A DNA stretch of 64,000 bases from Adiantum capillus-veneris (GCA_014529385.2 CM043947.1:101747311-101811310), one strand, 5' to 3'; shown: positions 1-12,998, counted from the stretch's first letter. Numbers and translations are program-made. The notes: a model not told the origin generated them from the letters alone.

Positions 1-909
1 TGGGTGACACGTGCATGGCGACCATTAGAAGTGGGTGGAAGGGGATGGTGGGCATGCATGAAGAAGTGGTTGGGCCGGTGGGTTGGGCACTGTAGTTTGA
101 TGCTGCTGGCCATGCACTGAAGCAGTTACCATCATCAATGCTTCTCTATTTTTTTCTACTACTCATGCTCGTTTTTTTTTTTTTTCAAATTTCTCTTGGG
201 GACGTTCTTCCCATGGTGGTGAAGCTCCTTTTGATGTCACCTACATGGGGGTTACAAGAGATGTCTATCTATTGGCTTCCAAAGAGGGACCTAGTGTAGA
301 GCAATCGATAATACATATATATATATAAAAGCATGTCTCTCTTCGCTTACTCTTGAATTATCTAGCATGGGAAATATAATGGACAAATTATTTATATTCC
401 CTATGCATTTCTCAAATCTCGACACCATTCACCTTCTATACTAGTCCTCTCGAATTTTGACAGTTTCTTCTTTAGCAAGAGGCCTAGAATTAACGAGAAA
501 GAAAATAGAGTAAAAGTTTATGTGCTTCTACCCACGTATAGACTAGAATTCAAAACAAATTTCCATGCCATACAACTATATGCACTCTAATTTATAGAAT
601 ATCATGATTCAAACTATCCTGATGATTTGTATCATTGTCCCCAATCACAATTTGATAAAGGATTCTCCTTACTAGTATCCAAAGATTTCAAAGATCTGAG
701 AGAAATACATAGATAAAAAAGGAACAAAAAAAAATATTGGGCTTTATTTTTTGGCATATTTTTTGCACAAGCTATGATATTGGTCAAGGAGGAGCAACAG
801 AAGCATGAAAAGGACATCATTCTTATTTTTATCCCCATTGATTGTATCACAACCTCATGTAATCCTGTCAAAGTCCAAAGATGTTGTATCATTATTAATT
901 ATTAAAGAG
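1..909. other. Unassigned sequence at outer edge of left arm
   Basis: No gene or domain was recognised. The stretch holds a T-run (about 171-185) that differs in length and composition from the right arm, and a short TA repeat near 316-326. It is repeated at 56161-57070. The frames in it are short and look like chance. Confidence 0.5.
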
Positions 910-1704
910 TGTAAAGGGACCGAGGGCTTCCAAAGTGTAATTAAATGCAATTCGTAAGCCTTAGTATTGAGCCCAATTAGCTAGGAATCCAATTTTTAAA
1001 CCTTAGCTAGGGTATAAAAGCCAATTTTTGTAACTTTGGACCTAAGTTTTTGGATAATGAAAGTGGGCATATGCTGCAGGTGAGTATTGTGAGTTCTTTG
1101 TTTCTTTTGATTGTTCGTGTCTCCCTCGTGCAGTGTTGCAGTGTGAATCCGAGCATATGAATGCCCTTGTAGGTGAAATCTCTCTTTTTTTACCTAAGTT
1201 TCTCGTGATGGAGTTGTATTTTTAGGTGTGCTCATCTACAAGCTATTTTCATTCCCTATGCACAATACAGACAACTAATCTCATTTTTTACCATAGGGAT
1301 AGATAGTGCACGTCCTAAGGAATCTATAGAGTGCTTCGTAGGTTGAGACCGACCTACCCAAAATAGGTTGTGTATCTTAGGTGCAATTTTTTCCAAGTGT
1401 CAAATATGACTTTTGAGCATATGGGGATGTTGGATATTCTGTACATTCTAGGTAGTAAGCTTCATTGCAATCAGAGCATCATAGCTATACAAAATCATCA
1501 AGTAAAGCTTGCAGAGTAAGGAAAGTTGCGTTTGATGTTTGCTGAGATCGATTTCGGCAAGAGCACATTGGACTTGGGTTTTTCAAGAGATTAGCTCTAG
1601 TAGCCTCCATGCACTAATCGGGTCAGCTACGTCCCATTGATTGACATATTTGTGGTTCTTGCTTTGCTAGCATCAATATGGCGAGGCTTGACAAGAAACC
1701 GACA
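910..1704 (+). mobile_element. LTR of a tRNA-Asp-primed LTR retrotransposon (probable)
   Basis: The stretch starts with tgtaaaggg, ends with accgaca, and is followed after two bases by a primer-binding-like site, which is the order expected for a 5' LTR. A TATA motif (ggtataaaag) lies about 100 bp inside it. The TGT...ACA ends and 795 bp length suit a Ty3/gypsy LTR. No second LTR copy was found in the arm, so the start is inferred and the element is incomplete. Confidence 0.5.
1012..1018 (+). promoter_or_regulatory. TATA box inside the LTR
   Basis: The motif tataaaa sits in an AT-rich stretch of the proposed LTR, about 690 bp before the primer site. Its place fits a U3 promoter. The right-arm copy lies at 56052-56058 on the reverse strand. 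Confidence 0.4.
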
Positions 1705-1706
1705 TT

Positions 1707-1725
1707 TTGGCGATGTTGCCGGGGA
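1707..1725 (+). other. Primer binding site, tRNA-Asp type (degenerate)
   Basis: The sequence ttggcgatgttgccgggga differs by about two bases from the site typical of Athila/Tat Ty3/gypsy elements, which is complementary to the 3' end of plant tRNA-Asp. The bases before it end in aca, as an LTR should. This is the main evidence that an Athila/Tat-like element occupies this part of the arm. Confidence 0.6.
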
Positions 1726-3100
1726 CGAGACAACCTAGACTAGGGAGAAACCCAAAGCATTCACTTAAATTTTCATTACTTTATCTAGCTTTTACTAGAG
1801 TAAAAAAATTTCTGACTTTATCACAACTGAGAGGTGCTTGAGAGTAGAGATACTCGGTAAGAACCTTGTGAACATTAGTTTAGTAGGACGGATTAGGTGA
1901 AGGATCTTTGAGACTAGCCAGTGGTTGGTAAGGGTGTCACCAAGTAGAAAGTAAATATTAGAGACTCAATTTGAATTTGCTACCTTCTGCATTGTAGGGT
2001 AAGTACAAAACCATCAAGATTGCATCTAATCTAAGGTGCATTGAAGAAAACCAAAAAGTTGTGAAATCTATCTTACACACGCCTAAGATAGACAGGGGAT
2101 TTTTGGGATTGACATTGTGAAACTGAACTTGCAAGGTGGTAGACTAACTTGATTAAAGTGTTTCCCTTGATTTTGGAAACATTTGGATCACTGAAAGGCT
2201 TGGTCAAGCCCAAATCTAGAAAAACCGCCAGCTTTTGAGAAAATTAACAAAACTAAATTCAATTCTAGCTAAAATTTGAAACTAGGGTGTGGATAAATTC
2301 TAAAACTTGTGGGAAAATCAATCCGTGAAGTAAAAATTGCAAAAGGTCAAATTATGTTAGAGTTTTATCTTAGGCACGTCGAAGATAGAATTCCATCAAG
2401 AGAGGGTATTTTGACAAATTTTCAACTCACAGGGTTTTATTAGACCATTATACAGCAAGGGCAAGAGACACCAAGGAAACTGGAAACCTTCACAACGGGA
2501 CCAAAAAGGGTGACAAAACACTGGTAAATTGTCCAAACTTTGTGAAACTCATTGGACAAGCTTAAAATCACATATAGGAACCTACACAAGTCACACACGA
2601 CAAAAATGTGTTGAAATAGATAAGGGTAGATGACCACACCATTGATTTTGAGGAGGAGGTTAGAGTGAACAAACAAGACAACTTCTATATGGATCAAAAT
2701 GGGGTGCAATACCTCAAGATACAATATCTTGATTCAGTAGACAAATGGGATTGGAGGTTGATACTCTAATTCCTAATAAGGCTGTGAAAGAAGGACCTGA
2801 TGTGCTAGAATTAGAAGGATATGACTTGATAGATACTTAACCTCTAAAGCGCATACCCACTGACAACCCTAGGCTTGTAGTCTATTGTTGGAAAGTCAAC
2901 TTGATATGGACTACCACCACCAAACCAAGACAATTGACGCCCTTGAAAATTGTGTATATTTTCAAGATCAAGGAGAAGGGTTTGACAAAACTTCCTGTCC
3001 ACCTCTTTAGGGATTGTTATAACAACAATTTTGTTATGATGACTCCGAAGGAGATTGAAAATACCAAATACTAGGGACATTCGATCCGATAAATAATTAT
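1726..3100 (+). mobile_element. Decayed leader of the tRNA-Asp-primed element
   Basis: This stretch follows the primer site and precedes the gag-like remains. Frames are short and broken and no domain was recognised. One longer reverse-strand frame (2844-3080) has no similarity I can name. Read as the leader or decayed start of the element. Confidence 0.35.
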
Positions 3101-3480
3101 AGGAACAATACCTGAAGCTGAACAGAACAATAATAGAGCATATAGTAGCATGGTCAATCAGAGAGGAAGCATAGCTAGGGGCAATGTAAACAGGGGAAGA
3201 AATGCAGAACCACCTTTAATATGGAAAGAATGAGTGACACTAGGACAAAGAGAGGTCCACATGAGTCACATCAACCAAACAACTGGTTTGAAGGTTTGAT
3301 GGGAGAAATGTTGGCGAGAAGGGAGAGAGCGGGTGTTGAACACAACCATAGAGTCAAACTAGCAAATTCCAAAAATGGGTCAAAAATTATAGCGGATCAG
3401 TGGATCCATATGACCCATGTATAGAAAGTTGCCAAATGTGGCAAAAACGCAAAGATTGCCCATGAACATGGAGAAACCAC
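3100..3480 (+). pseudogene. gag-like remnant
   Basis: A hydrophilic frame rich in Asn, Arg and Gly is followed by an 81-residue stretch that is continuous in the right arm (53604-53849). That stretch contains a segment like LANFQKWVKNYSGSVDPYDP, which resembles the start of the capsid region in Ty3/gypsy Gag (a lead-in then xDPYxx). In the left arm one base is missing near 3368, shifting the frame after LAN. There is no zinc knuckle or protease. The position downstream of the primer site supports Gag, but the call rests on a weak local resemblance. Confidence 0.35.
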
Positions 3481-3489
3481 AACCAGTGT

Positions 3490-4205
<716 letters not shown>

Positions 4206-4347
4206 TTCATTATCGTGCTTGGAGGTCACATATGACCCACGGGACCAACAAGAGATGTAAAAATGGTGTTTCCTCTCTCACAACCAAGAGGGATAATGGT
4301 TGATACAACTAGGGGGGGCACCCAAGGGTCTACACAATGGGGGATAT

Positions 4348-4747
4348 AGGGTAAAGGGGCCAATAAAAAGCTGGGTCCTTGTAAAGGGACCCGTGGCCCC
4401 CCAATGTCAAGTATAGTTTGGACCCTTCATGAGTCATGAAAAGCCCCAGTGATTACGTCAGTTTGAAAAGGGCTAAGAGCCATTGGATGTGAGCTTGATC
4501 CTTGTTAAACGCTTTGTCTCATTATACACTCCACTACTCGCCACCTTTTCAAGGCCATTTTTGTTACAAAGAAAATAATGCGGGCTGTCTCGCGTCGCGT
4601 GTGCATTTCCGATCATGACAAAATTTCTATGGTAGATGCACCTTGCAACGGCCTTTTGATAGTGCCCCTCTAACAAAAGATCTGTACAAAACCTAGCTCG
4701 CAATTTGCTGTAGAGATTAGGTGGCACTATAATGGCCCCTTTACCCT
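4348..4747. mobile_element. MITE-like non-autonomous DNA transposon
   Basis: A 400 bp stretch is bounded by a perfect 15 bp inverted pair, agggtaaaggggcca at 4348-4362 and its complement at 4733-4747. Outside it stands aatggggga on the left (4336-4344) and aatggggac on the right (4748-4756), a possible 8-9 bp target duplication with one or two mismatches and a 3-base offset on the left. That size would suit a hAT or Mutator-like element. It has no transposase frame. An 84-codon reverse frame inside (4473-4727) has no known similarity. Confidence 0.45.
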
Positions 4748-4939
4748 AATGGGGACTCTATGAAGCAACCTTAAAGAAATGAAAAGAGAGCACGGGCGGG
4801 GGGGGCTGGTAATTGGGTGCAGTGTTCATAGGCATGGGAGTTTAAAGTTCTTAGATGATAGTCCATCCACCACGGTAGGTTTTCTACTGCCCTTTGAGCA
4901 AGCCTCAACTACCTTCTTGAGTTTTTATTCTTTTTGTTT

Positions 4940-5103
<164 letters not shown>

Positions 5104-5589
5104 AATGTTGTGTTCATGGTAGAGATACAAAGCATTGAGGCGTTAGGGTTTCCTAAGTGAGGTAACGATGGAGGTCGGCTAGCATCTGAGCGCCAACGTC
5201 CTTTGCCCGGGGGAGGCCATGTCCTTCCCTTTTTTCTTGCTCCCTCATCCTCTCATCATGTTCCCTTGCCTCAGCCCTAAGCTTGGAATATTCCCTGCAC
5301 AAATCAAATGTCTCTTCAAAGGGATAACTCTCATCCTGCTTCATCTGTTGTTGTTCCCCCTTTCTACTTGAAGCCTTTCCTTCTGAGCAGGCCAAAAGCA
5401 TCCACCAAGCGTATCTGCGGCTTCTACTCCTATTCAACATAATGGGCAGATGCCTTTCCTTGGAGCATCAAGACCGCATCAGTGCCCTAGTGATGTTGGC
5501 AAGGGGCTTGATCCCTCTGGTTCCACCCCGGTTTGCGACGAAGAAGGCCAAGCTCAGCCTCAAGCATCTGAGAGCTTCAACACGGGAGG

Positions 5590-6372
5590 TAAGCCTTCCA
5601 TCATACTCTCTGCATCTCAAATAGCCAAACTTGAAAAAGATCTTGAGGCTAGGACTGTGGTAGGCCTTCTGGCAGGTCCTAGCCTCCTGCTGACACCCTA
5701 AAAAGTTGGATTAAACAACAATGGGGGTCTAGAGGCATAGTCCTCGAGACCATTCAATCCCTACCTAAAAACCACTACCTTTTTGTGTTTCAAACTACTG
5801 AGATGGCCCTTGACATCATCAGCATGGGTCCGGGGCTGATAAGAAGCTCCCCTCTCCTTTTGTCCAGGTGAAACAAGCACTTTAAACCTGAAAAATATGT
5901 CCAAAAACACTACCCAGTGTGGATTGAACTCCCCAACCTTCCCTTGCACTACCATCAACACCTAAAAATGATAGCTGGGAAAATTGCTAGGAGGAAGACC
6001 CAGAAGGGAATTCAACCCCTCGTGGCACCCACAAGTCCTAGTGGAAATGAACATCTTTGTCCCCTTCCTCCAACCATTGACATTTTTACAGATGATGGAC
6101 AAGGCTTTGAACAGTCTCTGGTCTATAAGTACCTCCCTAAAGCGTGTTTCTTGTGTGGGGTGGAAGGCAAATTTTTCAAAAATTTCCCCATCAAGAACCC
6201 AGCTCCCTCACCCAAATCGGCTTCCCCGGCTCAACCCTCTACACCTGCCCCCAAAGAAACCCCGGTCCACCAGCCTTTTAATGATTTTGCAGCTCTCCCC
6301 TCTGCACCCAAACCTTCCCCTGTGCCTGCTCGTAAACCTGATCCGAGACCATCGCAGGGAAAAACATATTGA
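5590..6372 (+). pseudogene. LINE ORF1: DUF4283 nucleic-acid binding protein with zinc knuckle
   Basis: ORF1 proteins of plant L1 elements bind the element RNA. A DUF4283-like start (GKPSIILSASQIAKLEKDLE) is followed, after frameshifts near 5690 and 5880, by segments such as SWIKQQWGSRGIVLETIQSL and then WIELPNLPLHYH, the typical DUF4283 end. A zinc knuckle reading CFLCGVEGKFFKNFP stands where CxxCxxxGHxxxxC is normal; the His is Lys and the last Cys is Phe, so zinc binding is probably lost. A Pro/Ser-rich tail follows and runs straight into the endonuclease region. It lies just 3' of the TG tract, and the first residues are missing or not recognisable. Confidence 0.8.
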
Positions 6373-6977
6373 TGTAGTTGCTCTTCAGGAAATCAAAGTC
6401 TCAGGTGAGGATCTGAACAGAGGCGTCTCTCTGAGGTTTCTAAAGATCTTAGGTGGATCTCCACCTCTCACTCTAGAGGATCTAGGGGCTCAGCTTTGGG
6501 TTTTCCCAAACATTGGCCTATCTCTTTGGCAAGGTCGGGCAACTTTTGGTGCTCCATCTATCCCCCTCAATCAGCAAATTTCCCGATTATTTCCTTGTAT
6601 GCGGGTGGGTCCACAGGGCAGGTTTGTGTGAAGAACTAGCTCAGTTTACGGGCCCTTTTTTGTTGATGGGTGACTTTAATATGGTTGAGTCTCTCAAAGA
6701 CTACTTTCTTCTTAAAGGTTTATGCATCTCAGGGAGTGATAAGGATGCCTGGTCTACCCTTAAGGACTCTCTCCAGTTGTGGGAGTACACCTATCAAAAC
6801 TACAGTAAAGGGGATTTAGCAAGGAAAGCCAGACTTCATCGTTGCTATCTCAGTATTCCCCTAGCTAATCTATTAAATCGCATTAAAGTCAAGCCTATTC
6901 TCACTAGCTTCCTCTCTGACCACTACCTGGTTAGCATCATGCTGGATGACAAGGCCAAAAAAGTCATGAATCATTGA
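6372..6977 (+). pseudogene. LINE ORF2 endonuclease domain
   Basis: This is the apurinic-like endonuclease (exonuclease-endonuclease-phosphatase fold) that nicks the target for target-primed reverse transcription. Visible motifs are DVVALQEIKV (catalytic Glu region), LLMGDFNMV (the GDFN motif) and LSDHYLVS (the SDH motif) in the right order. The first part and the last part are in different frames, joined by a frameshift near 6500. The ORF1 tail overlaps the start in another frame, suggesting that the sequence between ORF1 and ORF2 has been deleted. Confidence 0.82.
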
Positions 6978-7529
6978 TTCCATACTGATCCTGAATTGTT
7001 TGAACTTTAGGATGTAAAGGATCTAGTCTCCCAAATTTGATCTGAATGCTTCTCCCCTTCCTTCTCTCTCCTTCTAAAGCCTCGTCCAATGCTATTAAAA
7101 AGACTCAGAGGATGTTGATTTGTATTCGCAAAGAGGTCACTGCCATCCGCAAGAATCATAAAGAGTCCATGAATGCTGAGCTTATCACCCTTGAAAATTC
7201 CTCCCTGGACATCCACCAACAATCTCTCATCTCGGTTCTTAGATCTCAGATCAGGGCAGAATAAGATCTGGCCATCAAACACGCCTCACTCTTCTTTAAA
7301 AAAGGGTAGGCTGGTCAAGTGGATAGGCCTTCTAAGACCATGCTCAAGTCCTTGAGAAGGAAAAACCCCAGCGAATTCGTCCCCCTATTTGTGGAAACAA
7401 GGAAGAGGATATATGGAATATGCTAGATCTCACTTTGAATCTCTATTCAACCCTCTTGAGGATATCACTCCTGAAATCAATAATGCTAGGTATCAACTGT
7501 GGGCTACTTGATCTAAGGTCATCCCCTTC

Positions 7530-8390
7530 TAAACAGCTAACAAGCTAGAATTGCCTATGTCAATAATGGAAATCTTGGTTTCCATTGAATCTCTCAAAGC
7601 TAAGAAGACTCTAGGATTGGATGGGCTCCCTGCTGAATTTTTTCAAACGTTCAAACTCCTACTCGCTCCCTTCCTTCTTAAAGTTTGGGAAGAATCTCTC
7701 GCCCATGAAGCACTATCCTTCTCCATTAATACTGGTGTGATTAAGCTTCTTCACAAGGGGGGTCCTAGGGAATCCTTGTCTAACTGGCATCCTCTCACTA
7801 TGCTCAACACTGTGCATAAGATCTTTGCCCGGGCTGTGGAAAACATAATTACTCATGTGCTCATGAAGTAGATTTCATCATAAAGAAAGGCTTTATCAGA
7901 GGCCGAAACATGATTGAAGTTGTTATTTCATTATGGAAAGGCATAGAATATGCTCAAGATTCTAATCAGGACTTTGTGTTTGTAAAGGTTGATTTTGACA
8001 AGGCTTACAATCATCTGGAATTTTCCTTCATCTTACTAAGTCTTGAAAAAATGAGGTTTGGTCCTTTTTTGGTCAGCTTTGTTAGGGCAAGGATTTCTTT
8101 TAATGGTTTACTGTCTAATTTCTTTGTGCTCAACCGCTTTGTTAGACAGGGATGCCGCCTTGCCCCCTCCTATTTGCAATAGTAGCAGACAGTCTTAAGT
8201 GTCTGGTTAAGGCCAAGATGCTTGAAGGTAAAATCAAAGGTATTCGGTTAACCAACTCTGAAGGACAATACTTCTTATCCCAATTCGCGGATGGCACGAA
8301 TGGATTGCTAGCAAATGAAGAAGAAACTCTACGGGAATTTTGGCAATGTTTGTAGCTTTTCTGTTTAGCTTTTGGTTCAAAGATCAATCA
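7530..8390 (+). pseudogene. LINE ORF2 reverse transcriptase domain
   Basis: Non-LTR reverse transcriptase, read in two or three frames. Motifs include GLDGLPAEFFQ (region 1), INTGVIKLLHKGG, the catalytic VKVDFDKAYN, and QGCRLAPSY (normally QGDPLSP). The catalytic box reads QFADGTNG at about 8281-8304 where FADDT is expected, so the second Asp is Gly. Stops at 7869-7871 and 8180-8182 separate the pieces. Loss of the Asp pair and the frameshifts mean it is not active. Confidence 0.88.
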
Positions 8391-9589
8391 TTTCAAAACA
8401 GGGGTGAAACAAGGGGATTCTCCTCTTCCTCAGTGGCTCCTTGCTTCTAGATGCTAGCAAATTCTTCCCCACTAGCCTTTCCGGCTTTTGTGCATACCCA
8501 TGGGCATTGGGATCTCCCTCAAGGACAGATGGAGTTGGGTTCTTAAAAGGTACCAGACCAAGCTGGAAGGATAGAAAAGTTTTCAGGGTTCTGTCTTGGG
8601 TAGGATAGTGGTTATCAACCATTTCCTCATGTCCTATGTGGCATTCTTCCTTACATGTTGGAGGCCTCATGAGGGGAACCTAAAGGACATAACTAAAATA
8701 TGTTCTTACTTCTTATGGTCATGAGATCCTCTTACTCATGGTCGGCGGGCTAAATTCATATGGGACATATGTTGTCTTCCTAAGGACCAGGGTGGCCTTG
8801 GCATCATCAACATTTCCACCTTAGCTGATAAGCTAGCTGTCAAGCTTATAGACAGAGCTATCCACAATCCTAAGGAAGAGTGGTCTATTCTATTGCTAAG
8901 AAACACTTGTAGGTTCAGACTCTCATAAGCCAAAGGATGGAGGAATCTTCCTAGACTCACCCTTTTCTTCAGCCGCTTTCTCTCCCTACGGTCTGGTGGA
9001 TCTGACCTTCAGTGGTCCATATGGGGAGCTTGGAACAGACACAGGGTTAGTCTCTCCCCTAACTGGAAATCCAGCCATAGCCAAGCTCTCCTACTCAGTG
9101 ATTCAATATGGTGGCCCTGGACCACTAACCAGGAATTATCCCTTGACGGCTCTAGACTAGCCCTCGCTATCCATAACAAAGGGATCCAAACCTGGTCGGA
9201 TGTTTGGTTCCCCCCTTCTCACGACTAGCTCTCTGACCTTGAACTCTCTCTCAAGTTCTAGATGAGGCTGTGGGAACTTTTGTATCTCCAAAAGTGGGTA
9301 GCTCTTCTTCCTGATTACTTCCACTGGTGACTAAATTGTTCTCTAGCCCTCTCCCTCAAAGGTATAATGTGGAAGGGAGGTTTATCAGCATCCACCCCCA
9401 GATCAGAGACAAACCCCTCTCTCCCCCCATCAATTTCATTTTGAATCAGAGGTGGAACCTCTCCCTTAACAAGAGGTAATGGAAATTCAAGTTTAAGACC
9501 CTGCGTTCCAAGGCCTCTTCCCCCAAAACGGTTTCTCTTCTCTAACTAATCCTCTACAAAGCACTCTGGACAGGTATGAGACTCCAAGA

Positions 9590-9890
9590 TTCTGGGCTCT
9601 CCTCAAGATTTTCCCCTGTTGTAAAAGGGTGATTGAAGACTTTCCCCACCTCTTCATTGCCTGCCCCAGCAATCTTCCATTTTGGATACCAGACCTCTCT
9701 TGTATTGGCCGAACCCTCACTTGGAAGCATATCCTACTGGGTGATAATGTAGGCATCCCATCTGTCATTTGGAAGCACTTAAGGGATGAGTTCATGTGGG
9801 CTATTTGGATACGGCGCGACGGACGTCAGCACAGTGAGAACTCACCTAACAAGATTTGTCAGCTAAGGATGAAGCTCGACCGGCAGGCAC
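9590..9890 (+). pseudogene. LINE ORF2 C-terminal zf-RVT region
   Basis: The motif CCKRVIEDFPHLFIACP matches the C..C(x)nE..HLF..C pattern of the zf-RVT domain at the end of plant L1 ORF2. It is followed by WAIWIRRDGRQ, the usual W.IW..RN segment. Between the reverse transcriptase and this point (8390-9590) are many short frames on both strands and no clear domain. Confidence 0.75.
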
Positions 9891-9940
9891 GTGGAAGCAA
9901 GCATAGGGTGTCAATCTACACTCGACCAACTCTCGACTAA

Positions 9941-10879
9941 TTCCTACAGAGGTCTCTACCCAATGTCTAAGCTACATCCTTCAGGAGTGCATAAGAGGAT
10001 ATTTCCTACAACGCTTCCAAGAGCCAAATACCCATCAAACAGTCTCGAAAGGCCATAGAACTTGAAGGAGACCCTACTAACACCAATAGTTCGCTCTCCC
10101 TAAGATCCATGAACCAAAATCCCAACCCTAAACACCTGGTGCAAAATCACGTAGGATGTCTGGCCGAAATTTGCAGGTCGTCGTTTTCAAAAATTAAAGT
10201 GCCTAATGTGTAGATCTACTCAATGCAAACGCGTAGATATGCTGAAATGCAAAAACGGATAATGTATGCTCACCAAATCACCAGATGAAGCTCGCGGGTT
10301 GAGCTCGCAAAACCAGACCGTACACCCGCAATGTAGGTATTGGCGCGTAGCTCTCGTCGGGGGCAACACGCTGCACTTCTCTGCACTCGATTCCGACCAC
10401 CGGTGCACGCGTAGTGTCAAGATGAAACTCTCACTCTCTCTTCGTACACAGTACGCTCACTCACAGACAGAACTCTTTAAAAATGACAAAGGTTTTCTCA
10501 TTAAGGTCAAAAAGTGGTATAAATATCTTACAATCTCAAACCCTAATGTTCCAATTTAACCATCTACTCAATCTAAATGCAAAAATGGGATACAATCTGG
10601 AAGCTTCTGTAAGCCCCACTATTTACAAAGGTGAAATGCCGGTTTTTCTCAATAAATGAATAATTACAAAAAATAATATTCCGTCAAGCTCCATAGGGTG
10701 TGTCCCGCTGCTAACACTAGGATATAGGCATTCATCAACCAATAGCTGCATATTATGCTACAAGATGGCCTCCCCTAGAAGCTTCCACCCTCTACACCAA
10801 AAGATTTTCATATTGAGCTCATTCCTCACACAGAACTACCACTATTAAACAAGTTAACAATCAAGAACAAGTTTCCCGT
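9941..10879. other. Unassigned sequence between LINE and gypsy fragment
   Basis: No domain was recognised. A 97-codon forward frame at 10266-10559 in a locally GC-rich, CpG-bearing stretch has no similarity I can name. It could be LINE 3' sequence or an LTR remnant. Confidence 0.4.
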
Positions 10880-11640
10880 GCCTTGCATCAAGTACATTTT
10901 AATGGTGCAAAGTACTTCACCAAAATTGACTTGAAGAGTGGCTACCATCAAATTAGAATTTTTGAAATGACATTCCAAAAATGGATTTTAGAACAAAGCA
11001 TGGTGACTTTGAGTTTGTGGTGTTTCACTTTGGCCGCATAGGTGCTCTAGGGTCAGTCATTACGACCATGTACCGTGCATTTGCTATGTTTATTGCAAAG
11101 TGTGTCTTGATCTTCTTAGACAATGATTGGCATCCAAAGCCCTGGTTATGAAGCCTGCCTCTTGGGAAGAGGCTTTTGAAGTCATCATTGATGCTAGAAA
11201 TATAGCCATTAGTGCAATTTTGTAGCAGATTTAAAGACTCGTGGCTTATTTTAGGAATTAAGTGGATAGTGCCCAATGTAACTATTTGATTTATGACAAA
11301 GAATGTTTGCAATCATTTCGGCTCTCAAACATAGGAAGCACTTTCTAGACTATGAAGCAATCAAATGGCTTGAGACCATGCGTAGTATCGATAAGAGAAA
11401 TTGTCAAGTGAGATGGCACCATATCTTCCAACAGTTAGGGGGCATGATAGAGCATGTGCCCAACAAGCACCACCTAGTTGAAATTGTTGTCCCACCATCT
11501 TTTGTATATGAAACCCACGAATCAAAGAAATTTATGAAAGATTACATAATTAGACATGTTTTCTCATGTTTATGGAACCATGATCGATTAGACATACTTT
11601 TATCCCTAAGTGGGGAAGTATGAATGGCCATTTACATGCT
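10880..11640 (+). mobile_element. Ty3/gypsy reverse transcriptase-RNase H fragment
   Basis: The first part reads [20 protein letters not shown], the well-known RT block holding a catalytic Asp, then FRTKHGDFEFVVF. An FLDN near 11115 stands where the FxDD box should be. A degraded RNase H part follows (IDARNIAISAIL, YDKECL, LKHRKHFL), ending with a VRWHHIFQQ...IEHVPNKHHLV segment like the Gypsy RNase H end. Frames are broken and a block between RT and RNase H is missing. No LTR belongs to it, and integrase is absent. Confidence 0.8.
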
Positions 11641-12998
11641 TGAAAATCATGAAGGAAAATATCTTCTTACCTTATTGGAAGGGAGATATAGGTGAATACA
11701 CGTGTATGGAACATACGAAATCTACCTTAGGCGTGCATGCGCACACACAAAGAGAGTAAAACATGTATGATGAATTGCATTGAGTGCAGTTTTGAAAATA
11801 CTTGAGCATTATGTTTCTACTCAAAAAGAGCTTTCCTTTGTCGATTCTAGATTGTTCTAGAAGCCTCTAGTCAAGGACTAGAAGAATCTAAAAGAAGTAT
11901 TCCAAAAGAAAAACAAGTGTCAAAACACTTGTTACATGTGTAAGGACACTTGTCCAAGACAATTCATTTTTTTACAAAAAGCAAGACACTTGAGGAAACT
12001 TGTCAAAGCTAATAAATCTTTTTAGACAAGTGGAAAGACACTTGTGGTGATGCTTACACATAACCTCCTTATCCAAGAGGCAAGTTCATATATAGAAGCA
12101 ACCCTTTTTACTAATTTTGAAAATCACCTCATTGCTGAAATTTCTCTCTCAATTTCAACCCAAGAAGCCTCTACACTACCCTCTCCTTGAAGCTCTACAT
12201 GCTACCTCTCTCTTATTCAAGCTTATGTGAGGAAGGAAGAAATTGGAGGGGTTGTTGCCAAAGTGATAGTATGAAGAAGATTGCACAGTGATTCCATGCT
12301 AAATTTTTAGCACAGGCACTTGTAGTTTTTTGGAGGAATAAACAAGTTCCTGTAAAGAGGCCTGATTGCTCTGAATTAGTGGTGTATCATTCTCAATCTT
12401 CTCTCACTACCTAATCTTTCTCTCTCGGTCTTTCAAGTTATCCATAGCTCTACACATATGTTATGCTATATCTTTGCATGCGCACGCACACACACACCTA
12501 GATAGGACTCCTCAAGCTCTACAATGTCAGTTCAAGGGGGTGATAACGTCCCACTTTCCTTACATGGGGGGTTTCTAATCACCGAGCAAAAAAAATCAAG
12601 CGAAGACAAATCCGAGCAAATTGATACAATAGCAACAATGGTGAAAGAAAACAATTATGCCATGCACATTACTTTCACTACCACAAATCTTACACAAAAT
12701 GAGATGTTAGAACCATTATGAAAATTGAATACACGAAACACAAGCAATCTCTTCATACTTGAAACATATATAATTCAATTCCGTGTGGCATACCTCCTAT
12801 CAAAAATTTGGCATTAGATTTTGCAAAAAATTCAACACACAGCCTCCTAAGCCTACAATGCTATCCGGGAACATCCTGAAGCTTGAAAAAAATCCACTTT
12901 TGTAAGCAAGTAGAAACAAGCCCACTCTTTGTCCTCTTAGCTTCATAGTGCAACACCCTTGAGCTGCCCTCCCTTTCCTCTTGCTAGCTCAGCACTGG
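11641..12998. other. Unassigned AT-rich sequence with short hairpins
   Basis: Several copies of acaagtg and cacttgt at about 11905-12045 make small inverted pairs, for example acaagtgtc..acacttgt near 11917-11936. A 65-codon frame at 12524-12721 is not recognised. A TG/CA-rich patch lies near 12480-12500. No gene is supported. Confidence 0.4.

Larger units (their letters stand above)
5560..9940 (+). mobile_element. L1-type LINE retrotransposon, inactive
   Basis: Domains follow the order of plant L1 elements: DUF4283 and a zinc knuckle (ORF1), then endonuclease, reverse transcriptase and a terminal zf-RVT region (ORF2). Many stops and frameshifts break both ORFs, and about 170 codons between endonuclease and reverse transcriptase (6980-7530) are heavily decayed. 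No poly(A) tail or target duplication is visible. The same breaks appear in the right arm, so the element died before the arms were copied. Confidence 0.88.

Noticed and set aside
4379-4404. Second tgtaaagggacc, a possible 3' LTR start for the element at 910
   Set aside because: The match ends after 12 bases and nothing following resembles the LTR.
5153-5440. Reverse-strand charged frame (contains AEAREHDERMREQEKREGH)
   Set aside because: It looks coiled-coil-like, but it lies opposite the LINE start, has no recognisable family, and its N-terminal part changes between arms through a one-base C-run difference. Not enough to call a gene.
5984-6631. 215-codon forward frame
   Set aside because: Most of it is an out-of-frame shadow of LINE ORF1; only its end, with the DVVALQEIKV segment, is real endonuclease sequence and is annotated as such.
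11905-12045. acaagtg/cacttgt pairs as a CRISPR-like array
   Set aside because: Irregular spacing, short imperfect units, and a plant nuclear context.
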